The notes beneath the pieces are model-generated. The model did not search any database. It was not told the DNA's origin and saw nothing but the letters and a program-made list of their open reading frames with translations. A DNA stretch of 7,431 nt from Planctomycetaceae bacterium (lineage in GTDB: Bacteria > Planctomycetota > Phycisphaerae > Phycisphaerales > SM1A02): the NCBI GenBank assembly GCA_947474205.1, contig CANJIC010000096.1, positions 1 through 7,431 of the forward strand. Reading direction: 5' to 3'. Of the stretch, positions 1 to 7,431 are shown in pieces. The position numbers were made by a program, and so were the translations under genes. The first letter of the stretch is position 1; every line of letters begins with the position of its first letter.

Positions 1-3000
1 ACGGTCACGCGCCTGCTCACGCCGCGTTCCGCCATGGTGACGCCGTGAAGTTCATGGCACGCCTGCATGGTGCGCTTGTGATGCGTGATGATGATGAAGT
101 GGCTGCGATCAAGGAAGGGTGGCAATGCTTTTGTGAAGCGCTCAACATTGGCCTCGTCAAGTGCGGCGTCGACTTCGTCCAGAATGCAGAATGGACTTGG
201 ACGGCTGCGGAAGATGGCCATGAGCAGAGCCACGGCCGTCATGGTCTTTTCGCCGCCGGAAAGTTGACTGATCACGCGCGGCTCTTTGCCGGGCGGCTTG
301 GCGCGAATTTCAACGCCGCTTTCAAGCCAATCAATTTCGCCGTTCTCCATTGGAATTAAATACAAGTCCGCGCTGCCGCCGCCAAAGAGACGGCGGAACA
401 TTCCATCGTTGCCGGCAAAGCGTTCACGAACGGCCTCGAATGTTTCCTTGAACTTGCGGCGGCTGACATCGTCCAATTTCACAACCAGTTCGTTTAAGCC
501 CGCGCGCGCTTGATCAATGTCGCCCACTTGCTTGGCCAACTCCTCGTTCTTGCCTTCAAGTTGCGCGAGTTCGTCAATCGCCTCCATGTTCACATTGCCC
601 AGGCTCTTAATTTCATCGCGAAGTTGCTCGGCCTCGCGGCTGGCAGCTTCGCGATCTGGCGTCATGAAGCCTTCAGCGGATCGCTCCACCATGTAGTCAA
701 CATATCCCGTTGACAAATCAATACTCAATTCCGTCAGCGTGCTTTCCTCTATGGATTCGCGGCGAACCTCCGATTCACGTCGATCCATTTCAACGGATGA
801 ATGATCGCGCTCCACGCGTGAGGCCTCGTCGCGCACAACACGCAGCGCCTCGGAGAGTTGCTCCGCCAATTGAACGGCTTGCTCAAGTTGCGCGGCCACA
901 ATTTCCACCTGCGCCGCGGCGGCGGATTGACGTTCGGCGGCGGCTAATTTCTGCGACTCGGCGTGCGCTTGCTGGCGCGCCAAATCCTCCGAGCGCTCAG
1001 CGCGTCGCTCCGCCTCGGATTGCAAATCAGCGTCCTGCAATTTGGCCTCGTCAAAAGAATTTTCCAGTAATCGACGCTCGCGTTGACGGCCTTGCAACAG
1101 CGCGCCAGACTCGCCAACTTTGGTGCGCGCGCTGGAAAGCAACTCGTTGGACATTTCAACGGCGTGACGGGTTCCACTGGCCGCTTCGGTGGCCAGCGCA
1201 ATGGCGGCGCGTTCATCCGCCAGAAGTCGATCAAGACTTGCAACCTTGGCCGCGCCATCACTGCGCTCCGTGTCAATTTCACGAAGGCGTCGATCGGCTT
1301 CGTGTCGTTCAAGTTCAGTGCGGTCGCGGTCATGTCGAACGCGCGAACCAAGTTGCTCCAATCGATCCGCTTGATATTGCGCGTCCAATCGGCTGCGCAT
1401 TGCAACCTTCATGCTCTCGTCGGCTTCGCGATGGCGAGCGGCGGCGATCTTTGATTCCTCGGTCAAGCCGGACAAGTCGCCTTCGGCCATTGAAATCTCA
1501 ATGGAAATGGCGCCGATTGCGGCTTCCAATTCACCACGCTCAACGCGACGGGCCAACACACCGGAGCGCAACGCGCGCGCGCCAGTCATGTGAATTTGTC
1601 CACGATGATCCACCATGGCTCCGCAGCGGCTCACCAATGTGGCGCCGCGGAATTCGCCAGCGGCCAAACGCAGCGCCATGGCCAATGATTCAACCACAAA
1701 CGCGTCGCCCAACAATGATTGCACAAGCGACTTCAGTTCATTGCTGCAGCGCACGGCATGAACCAATGGTTCAACGCCTTGCATATCAGGGCGCGCGGCG
1801 GCGGGGGAGAACGGCATGTCAATGGCGCCCATGCGAACACGACCTTCTTGACTGCGAATGGAATCCACAGCGCTCTCAAGATCGGTGTGCGTGCCCACCA
1901 GCAACATTTGCAAATCTTCGCCCAGCGCGGATTCAATGAATGGCGCGTGCTCGCTGTCGGTTTCAATCAGGTCGCCAAGCATGCCGGCGAACCACGCGTA
2001 ATTTTGGCGCTGGGCCAAAATGCGTTTCACCGCCTCGTCCAAACCCTCGCCCATGGACGCCATTTCATCAAGCAAACGCAAACGACTTTCCAAACTGGAA
2101 CGCTCCTCGCGCCGCGAAGAAAGTCGCGCCATCGCTTCGGCTTGTCGATCACCAACCGCCTCAACTGCGCTGGCCTCCGCTTGAAGTTGCGCGTGCAGGC
2201 GTTCAATTTCCAATTCCGCCACATGGCGCGAATTTAATTCAGTGGCGCGCTGCGCCTCAAGCGTGGTCAATTCTTGTTGCAAGCTTTCAACACGCATGGT
2301 GAGGCGCTTGACTTCTTCGTTCAACAACGGAACGCGCTCATCCATGGCCGCCAATCTTCCAGCGGCGCGGGCGCGTTCACGCTCCACGCCAGAAGCGGTG
2401 TCGCTGCGTCGGCGAATTTCCTGCTCGGACTCACTTAGTTTTTCAGAGGCCACGGCGCGCTCACGCGAGGCGCTTGCCGCGGCTTGCTCGGCCTCCGTCA
2501 CTTGCGCTTCCGCGGCCGCGGTCAACGCCAAGGCGTCCTCTAGGCTGGCGGACAACTCGCTTAATTTTATTTTCATGGCCGCAATTCGCTGCGCCTCGGT
2601 TTCCGCGGCCGCCAGATTTTCCGCGCGCGCGCCCTCTAAAAACTCAAGCCGCTGTTGGCACTGTCGCTCAACGCCAACAGACTCAAGTTGTGTTTGCTCA
2701 AGCGAGTGGCGTCGATCCAATTTCTGCGCGCGATCACTGTCCGCGTCAAGACGTTGTTGCTCGGTGGTTTCCAATTGCACCGTGACGTGTCGTCGCCGCT
2801 CCTCGAGCGATGTCACTTGATTGGTCAAGCCAACAAGTTGCTCGCGCAATTCGTGGTACTGCTCAAACGACACGGCGCGGCGCAGGCCACGGCGGCGATC
2901 TTCAAGCAACTGAAATTTTTTCGCCTTCTCGGCTTGTCCGCGCACAATGCGCAAGCGGCGCTCAACGCCAATCAATTGCTCACGCACCGCAACAAGATGG

Positions 3001-3668
3001 CGCTCAGCAAGATCCAACTTGCGCGCGGCCTCATGCTTGCGCGAACGAAAGCGCGCCACGCCCGCGGCCTCCTCTAAAATAGTGCGGCGTTCAACTGGTT
3101 GCGCGCGCAACATAGCGTCAACTTTGCCCTGCTCAATAATGCAATACGCGTCGTTGCCAATACCCGTGTCAAGAAACAATTCACGAATGTCACGCAAGCG
3201 AACTTTCTTGGCGTTCACCAAATATTCGCTGCGGCCATCGGCCCACAGGCGACGCTCCACTTGCACCTCGTCGCTGTCCACTGGAAGCACGCGATCACGC
3301 ACCGCCTCGCGGCGAATGACTTCGCCATCCTCCGGCTCGTCGCCAAATTCCTCCGCTTCAACAAGTTCAGGCGACGCCTCGGAGCGCTGCAAAAATTCCG
3401 CCATCTTTGGATTTTCAAAAACCAAAATCACGCTGGCCATTCCCGCCGGCTTGCGCGAGGCGCTGCCCGCAAAGATGACGTCCATCATGGCGCCACCGCG
3501 TAAACTTTTCGCACTGCGCTCGCCCAGCACCCATTTCACGGCGTCCACGACATTGCTCTTGCCGCAACCATTGGGTCCGACCACGCCCGTCAGCGGGGAA
3601 TCAAAACGGAATTCGGTTGTGTCGGCGAAACTTTTGAAACCGTTTAATACAAGTCGTGCAAGTCGCAT
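1..3668 (-). CDS. smc: Chromosome segregation ATPase SMC (C-terminus cut by window edge)
   Basis: SMC is the ATPase core of the condensin-like complex (with ScpA/ScpB) that organises and segregates the chromosome. I read the strand codon by codon: 1222 codons without a stop, running off the left edge. The head's first half opens with [16 protein letters not shown], then Walker [10 protein letters not shown] (residues 31-39), a conserved LRGG, and the Q-loop region IIEQGKVD. Glu/Arg/Ala-rich coiled coil follows (about 170-530), then a hinge (about 540-700), returning coiled coil (about 710-1040), the LGNVN segment, signature LSGGEK (1136-1141), Walker [12 protein letters not shown] (1161-1171) and H-loop His1196. 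All catalytic motifs are intact. The last visible residues match the usual end of the family, so probably fewer than 20 are missing. Oddities are an acidic insert of about 35 residues in the head (88-126) and a hinge lacking the usual paired glycines. The ATG has an AGGAGG four bases upstream. It is the last of three same-strand genes. Confidence 0.97.
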
Positions 3669-3673
3669 GCGAC
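3662..3673. repeat. 12-bp perfect palindrome centred on the smc start codon
   Basis: GTCGCATGCGAC is self-complementary and spans the last base of the smc Shine-Dalgarno sequence, the ATG and the second codon. In mRNA it could form a weak four-pair stem with CAUG as loop, placing the start codon in the loop. One or two 12-bp perfect palindromes are expected by chance in a window of this size, so only the position is notable. Confidence 0.4.
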
Positions 3674-3678
3674 CTCCT
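3673..3678 (-). promoter_or_regulatory. Ribosome binding site of smc
   Basis: AGGAGG on the minus strand lies four bases before the smc ATG. It is the only strong Shine-Dalgarno sequence before any of the four genes here, and it supports the chosen start. The spacing is rather tight. It suggests smc is translated independently of the upstream gene, which ends 68 bp before the start. Confidence 0.8.
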
Positions 3679-3690
3679 GTCAGTTGCGTT

Positions 3691-3707
3691 GCGTCCCTCC
3701 TGGACGC
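3691..3707 (-). other. Small hairpin between the flgI-like gene and smc
   Basis: In the 68-bp gap, GCGTCC and GGACGC form a perfect six-pair stem around a five-base loop that reads AGGAG on the minus strand. The loop is a second Shine-Dalgarno-like sequence but has no start codon at a useful distance. No U-run follows, so it is not an intrinsic terminator. A role in mRNA processing or in modulating smc translation is possible but unproven. Confidence 0.4.
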
Positions 3708-3736
3708 CTTTGAAATCACGAGTGAAACAGATCCAC

Positions 3737-5572
3737 TCAGCGCGGGACAGTATCCATGATTTTCGGCTTGCTATCAAGTTGCGGCGACGTTTTTTCCGCT
3801 GTTCTAGTGGAGGAAGAATCAGCAATATCAGCCTCCGAAGGGAACTCGGGTCGTTCGATCGGTGAGGCGCGTTTCTCCTCTTTCAAAATGGCCGCGAGCA
3901 TTCGATCTTGCTCGCCTTTGAAGTCCCCGGGGATATATCCCGACGACCACAAATTGTGCAGGGCGTTGATGGTCTCGCTGTAACTCAGCGCAAGGCCAGC
4001 ATCCACGCCGCGTAGGCCTTCTGGACGCGCCATGAAACTTGTCAACGCGGAAATAGTGGCGGGAACATTGTCAATGGTTGGATTGTTTGTTGGCGATGAA
4101 CGGTAGAAGACTTGCACATTCGGGTCATTGGCTTCACCACGGAACATCAATCGTCCATTCCAGATAGTGGCCGTCAGCGGACGAAGTAATTGTGAGTTGT
4201 CTCCAAAGAGAACGATGCGCGGATCGCCAGTTTGCGTCAGGTAAATCAGGGGCTTGTTGGAGTCGACCAACTCCAATTTAAATCGGCCGTTCAATGGAAT
4301 GATTCGCACCGATGGATCATGTCGCCGTCGCAAGCATTCGTACGCCGCAAAGCGGATATCCATGTTTCGATCATCGATAAATTCGCGCACACCAAGATCG
4401 ATTTTTGGGTTTGGATCCATGCGAGAAAGCAGCCTTAGCGCGGCAGTTCGATAGTCATTGGGACCCGACTTGATCATTTCCAAAAGTTGTGGCACAACCA
4501 TTGGATCATTCAACTTCGCTCCCGCCTCCAAGGCGGCCATGCGCGGCTGCTCTTCGGAGTTGGTGTAGAGCTCTTTGATAACCGGAATACATTTTTTACC
4601 CAGCGCCTGCCAGCGCCATGATGCGGCCTCCGCGGCTCCTGGATTCGCCAATAAACTGCGCCGAATATTGTTGGCGGTTTGCTCAGTGGCGCCAATATCC
4701 ACTGGCGAATGCCGAATCAACTGCGCAAAATCTCCAGTGCGATCGGTGAAACTTGGCGGCACCGTGAGATCGATCATCTCATCACTTTTGCCTTGAGCTG
4801 TGTCATGCCTCTGATCAACTTCGCGCGGAAATAGTCCATTGATCGAGGCTTGAAGCGTTCGAGTTCGATTGTGACTTGGCGTTGCCAATCTCAATTTCAA
4901 AGGCCGATCCTTCAGCACATTTCCACCGTCAAGAATTCGACCACTTAATCGATCCACGGCATCGGCCCCGGCCGCCACGGTGGTTGCGAATGGATTTATA
5001 AATATTGGTCCACCAGCTTCGGCAATCGGAAATATATTTTGAGATCCAATCGTGAGAACTCCGGGTCGCAGATCCGCCGTCCACAGTCTTCCACCTTCCA
5101 GGCTGGTCGTGGAAGTTCCGGGAGCGGAATACACCCGCACATCAAACTTGGTTCCCGAAACCGCACCTGGAGGAATGATCCCCTCAACAATGACGGCGGC
5201 GACATCATCCGAGTCAAGCATGCGCGTTGGTGAGCCACCCAAGTTCAGCAATGGATCGGTCATTTTGCGGCGGCCCATTTCACGCAGCAACATGGCTCGG
5301 ATTTCCACGGGCATGGCGCGGCTACCAGTTCCTTTTAGACCAACCACCAGGCCGTAGCCACGAACCACAGTGTCATTGAAACCCAGAAGAATGGCCTCGC
5401 CCGCGATGGTTCCGCGCATGATTGGATCGACATCCATTTCAATGGGTGGCCGCTGCGCGAATGTGGACTTTGGTTGCGGGTTCGCCTTCTCAATGTTGCT
5501 GCAACTTGAGGACGCAAGAATTATGAGCAACGAGAGAAGTTTCCGCATGTCGATGAAAGAGTAGCGTGACAT
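3737..5572 (-). CDS. Secreted/lipoprotein FlgI-domain protein with HEAT-like repeats
   Basis: Numbering is from the upstream TTG at 5587 (616 residues); the ATG at 5572 gives 611. A basic start, a hydrophobic core (LLSLLIILA) and Cys29 preceded by SSS form a signal peptide with a loose lipobox, so export and lipidation are likely. Residues 58-290 resemble the N-terminal half of flagellar P-ring protein Flg[13 protein letters not shown] (77-88), [32 protein letters not shown], and a later [10 protein letters not shown] segment. FlgI's C-terminal ring-forming part is absent. Residues about 300-425 are instead short paired helices of HEAT type, with hydrophobic spacing and repeated leucine/alanine positions. 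Residues 426-550 form a beta-rich then helical domain I do not recognise, and the tail is low-complexity and polar. No flagellar gene is nearby, so a P-ring role is doubtful; an envelope scaffold or assembly role is inference. Starts at 5587 (TTG, overlapping the previous stop), 5572 and 5548 are all possible, and none has a clear ribosome binding site. Confidence 0.88.
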
Positions 5573-5583
5573 TGGATTTTTTT

Positions 5584-6381
5584 TCAAAGTGGAATTTGCC
5601 AGCGTTGTTGCGCGGCGAATTGCAACATGTCAATTCCCAACCTGCTGCGAACACATTGACGCGTGCCGGCCACGCAACGAAAGTCAATTTCACACGCTTG
5701 CAGCAGCAGTGGTTCTGGCATTCGCCCTGGCGGCGCGCGCGAAGTGTTGGGTGGCAAGTCCGTGCGGTACACGCGCTCGCCAACAATTGGGCAACCCACC
5801 ATGGCCAAATGCGCGCGGATTTGGTGTAGGCGTCCCGTGAGTGGCTCCACTTCCAGCAAGGAATGCGTCTTTGATTTGCACAACACTTTCCAGCGTGTTT
5901 GCGCTTCTTCTCCACCACGCGCCACATGCACGCTCACTTTCATATCGCCGCGAACTACCTCCGCAAGTTCACGCGTGCAGCGGCCCGTGTCGGCTGGCGG
6001 CGCGTTGTGGACTATGGCCATATATTTTTTACTGATGGTGCGATCCTCAAATTGCGCGCGCACGCTGTCGTAGCCAATGTCGGTCAAGCCCATCAAGACC
6101 ACGCCGCCAACATCCATGTCAAGCCGATGCAGCAAACCCCAATCGCGATCGGCGCCAAGTTTGCACAGCGCTTCGCCATGGGTCGCGAAAGCGGCGTTGA
6201 CCAATGTGTCGTCAATGTGGCCGCGGCCAGGTTGCGTGGGCAAGCCAACGGGTTTGTCCAGCGCCAACACGTGGCCATCGTCATATAAAATGTTCACGCG
6301 AATTTTGGCGTTGGCCTTGGGCAAAATTCGCTCCGGTCGCGCGGGCTCTGGCTTCTTGGGCTTGTGGTTCTTGCTGGTCAT
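5584..6381 (-). CDS. RluA-family RNA pseudouridine synthase (no S4 domain)
   Basis: This enzyme should isomerise specific uridines in rRNA or tRNA to pseudouridine in the cytoplasm. Numbering from the TTG at 6396 (270 residues): a basic, Pro/Lys-rich tail (1-30) precedes the catalytic domain. That domain shows ILYDDGHVLALDKPVGLPT (36-54), the family motif HRLD with presumed catalytic Asp93, KKYMAIV (123-129), and TGRLHQIRAHLA (188-199) followed by GCPIVGERVY. After HRLD the usual serine of the family's TSG stretch is replaced (MDVGG). No S4 RNA-binding domain is present, which fits RluA or TruC types better than RluD; the target uridine cannot be told from sequence. I prefer the ATG at 6381 (265 residues), because the TTG at 6396 lies inside a 17-bp palindrome; neither has a visible Shine-Dalgarno. 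The TGA stop overlaps a possible TTG start of the next gene (TTGA), indicating an operon with the FlgI-like gene and smc. Confidence 0.93.
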   Translation of the reverse strand: MTSKNHKPKKPEPARPERILPKANAKIRVNILYDDGHVLALDKPVGLPTQPGRGHIDDTLVNAAFATHGEALCKLGADRDWGLLHRLDMDVGGVVLMGLTDIGYDSVRAQFEDRTISKKYMAIVHNAPPADTGRCTRELAEVVRGDMKVSVHVARGGEEAQTRWKVLCKSKTHSLLEVEPLTGRLHQIRAHLAMVGCPIVGERVYRTDLPPNTSRAPPGRMPEPLLLQACEIDFRCVAGTRQCVRSRLGIDMLQFAAQQRWQIPL

Positions 6382-6392
6382 GGATCGTTGGA

Positions 6393-6409
6393 TCAACGCG
6401 CCGCGTTGA
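6393..6409. promoter_or_regulatory. 17-bp perfect palindrome, candidate operator in the divergent promoter region
   Basis: TCAACGCG, a single central base and CGCGTTGA form perfect eight-base arms between the divergent pseudouridine synthase and aminotransferase genes. A one-base centre cannot loop well, so a DNA site for a dimeric regulator is more plausible than an RNA hairpin. It covers the place where a -35 box would sit for a plus-strand promoter using the -10-like TACTAT at 6421. Regulator unknown. Confidence 0.45.
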
Positions 6410-6418
6410 CCGCGCGTC

Positions 6419-6427
6419 GATACTATC
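6419..6427. promoter_or_regulatory. Candidate -10 element usable on both strands (GATAcTATC)
   Basis: The near-palindrome GATACTATC gives TACTAT on the plus strand (6421-6426) and TAGTAT on the minus strand (6425-6420). Each fits TANNNT and matches four of six bases of TATAAT. On the plus strand it ends six bases before the aminotransferase ATG, which would make that mRNA leaderless or nearly so, in keeping with the absence of a Shine-Dalgarno there. I see no -35 match on either strand. Confidence 0.35.
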
Positions 6428-6432
6428 TCGAC

Positions 6433-7431
6433 ATGCTGCGAAAGAATTCACCAACCGCAAGTCGTCTGGCGCACTTTGGCGAGAGCGTGTTCACGCGCAT
6501 GAGCCGCTTGGCCGTGGCGCACAAGGCCGTGAATCTGGGGCAGGGGTTTCCCAATTTTGATGGCCCAGACTTTGTGAAAAACGCCGGTAAAGCCGCCATT
6601 GACGCTGGTTTTGGTCAGTACGCGCGCGCTTTCGGTTTGCCCGAATTGAACCGCGCCATCGCCGCGCGCTTTCACAAAGATTCAGGCATTGAAGTGAATC
6701 CAGAAACGGAAATCACAGTCACCAGTGGCGCCACGGAAGCCATTGCGGCCGTCATGTTGGGTCTGGTCGAGCCCGGCGAAGAAGTGATCTTGGTCGAGCC
6801 CTTTTATGACTGTTACCCAGCGGCGGTGTCCATGGCAGGCGGCGTTTTGCGATCCATCAGAATGCACTCGCCTGATTTTGCTTTTCCTATTGATGAGTTG
6901 CGCAAAGCCGTCACGCCCAAGACGCGTTTGATTTTAATCAACTCGCCGCACAATCCAACGGGTCGTGTGTTAAGCGATCAAGAATTGGCGCAGATTGCGC
7001 AAGTGGCCATTGACAACGATTGCTTGGTGGTGAGCGACGAGGTCTACGAGCACATTTATTTTGAGCGCAAACATAAATCAATTTCCACTGTGCCTGGAAT
7101 GCGCGAGCGCACTATTGTGCTTTCCAGTTTGGGAAAAACATTTTCTCTCACCGGTTGGAAAGTTGGTTGGGCCATCGCGCCCGAGCAATTCACGCAAGCC
7201 ATCCGCAGCGCGCATCAATTTCTCACATTCAGCACGGCCACTCCGTTGCAACGCGCGGCGGTGGACGCGCTGAAAGCTCCCAAAAAATATTTCACGCAAT
7301 TGCGCAGCGATTACGCGGCGCGCCGCGACGCCATGTTAAGCATGCTGCGCAATGCCGGCTTCAATCCGTTCATTCCTGAAGGCTCATACTTTGTGCTGGC
7401 CAAGCACGAACCTTTTTATCTTGAACCTGGC
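6433..7431 (+). CDS. PLP-dependent aminotransferase, class I/II, kynurenine/methionine aminotransferase-like (3' end missing)
   Basis: A cytoplasmic fold-type I transaminase that moves an amino group from an amino acid to a 2-oxo acid through pyridoxal phosphate. The first 333 codons are present; relatives run to about 390, so the small C-terminal domain is incomplete. Visible features are VNLGQGFPNFDGP (33-45), GQYARAFGLPELNRAI with the cofactor-region Tyr63, the TSGATEA cofactor loop (97-103), NSPHNPTG (170-177), SDEVYEH with Asp202 and Tyr205, and SSLGKTFSLTGWKVGW with the Schiff-base Lys235. HQFLTFSTATPLQ is typical of the kynurenine-oxoglutarate transaminase/YbdL branch, which acts on kynurenine, glutamine or methionine, rather than of AspC aspartate aminotransferases. 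The exact substrate cannot be decided. The ATG at 6433 is preferred over an in-frame TTG at 6406 because the latter overlaps the palindrome. It is transcribed divergently from the pseudouridine synthase with a 51-bp gap and lacks a Shine-Dalgarno sequence. Confidence 0.93.
   Translation, partial: MLRKNSPTASRLAHFGESVFTRMSRLAVAHKAVNLGQGFPNFDGPDFVKNAGKAAIDAGFGQYARAFGLPELNRAIAARFHKDSGIEVNPETEITVTSGATEAIAAVMLGLVEPGEEVILVEPFYDCYPAAVSMAGGVLRSIRMHSPDFAFPIDELRKAVTPKTRLILINSPHNPTGRVLSDQELAQIAQVAIDNDCLVVSDEVYEHIYFERKHKSISTVPGMRERTIVLSSLGKTFSLTGWKVGWAIAPEQFTQAIRSAHQFLTFSTATPLQRAAVDALKAPKKYFTQLRSDYAARRDAMLSMLRNAGFNPFIPEGSYFVLAKHEPFYLEPG

Noticed and set aside
944..1405. 153-codon minus-strand open frame within smc in another frame
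   Set aside because: It overlaps the coiled-coil coding region out of frame and has no domain-like composition. The smc frame is continuous here, so it is not a frameshifted piece.
710..1939. 409-codon plus-strand open frame opposite smc
   Set aside because: It is Arg/Pro/Gln-rich with no recognisable motif. It lies wholly antisense to smc, whose frame is confirmed by conserved motifs on both sides. GC-rich codon bias explains the lack of stops.
1..3668. Possible frameshift in smc, suggested by many shorter overlapping frames
   Set aside because: Codon-by-codon reading of the minus strand gives one uninterrupted frame from the ATG at 3668 to the left edge, with all SMC motifs in order.
3737..5572. 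Calling this gene flgI and inferring a flagellum
   Set aside because: Only the N-terminal half resembles FlgI. The rest differs, and there are no other flagellar genes in the window, so the symbol would mislead.
5577..5584. Run of eight T on the plus strand as an intrinsic terminator
   Set aside because: No plus-strand gene ends upstream and no GC-rich hairpin precedes it. On the coding (minus) strand it is a run of A at the gene junction.
5566..6409. Several plus-strand frames of 60-136 codons opposite the pseudouridine synthase
   Set aside because: All are antisense shadows of a gene supported by HRLD and TGRLHQIRAHLA motifs, and none shows a domain of its own.
6406..6435. TTGACC (6406-6411) as the -35 box of a standard promoter with TACTAT (6421-6426)
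   Set aside because: The spacer would be only nine bases, far short of about 17.

Overview
The window reads as one compact bacterial chromosomal segment of about 7.4 kb, moderately GC-rich, with almost no non-coding DNA. Three genes lie on the minus strand and a fourth diverges from them on the plus strand. No RNA gene, insertion sequence, CRISPR array or prophage feature is visible. A planctomycete of the Phycisphaerae type is my best guess at the host. It rests mainly on the odd FlgI-domain/HEAT lipoprotein and on the divergent style of the SMC protein. It is inference, not something the sequence proves.

Layout from left to right. Positions 1-3668 (minus) hold a nearly complete smc gene, the chromosome-organising ATPase. 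It reads as one open frame of 1222 codons and runs off the left edge only a few codons before its expected end. After a 68-bp gap, 3737 to about 5572 (minus) encodes a secreted protein, probably a lipoprotein. Its front half is the N-terminal domain of the flagellar P-ring protein FlgI, followed by HEAT-like helices and an unrecognised C-terminal domain. Positions 5584-6381 (minus) encode an RluA-family RNA pseudouridine synthase without an S4 domain. Positions 6433-7431 (plus) hold the first 333 codons of a fold-type I PLP aminotransferase of the kynurenine/methionine aminotransferase group, cut by the right edge.

The three minus-strand genes are probably co-transcribed in the order pseudouridine synthase, FlgI-like protein, smc. 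The first two touch or overlap, and the third follows after 68 bp with a strong ribosome binding site. The 51-bp divergent region before the aminotransferase holds a perfect 17-bp palindrome and a nearly symmetric GATAcTATC element that could serve as a -10 box on either strand.

The genes do not form a recognisable pathway: one acts in chromosome segregation, one in the cell envelope, one in RNA modification and one in amino-acid metabolism. The feature most worth following is the FlgI-domain/HEAT protein, which sits in a housekeeping operon with no other flagellar gene in view.
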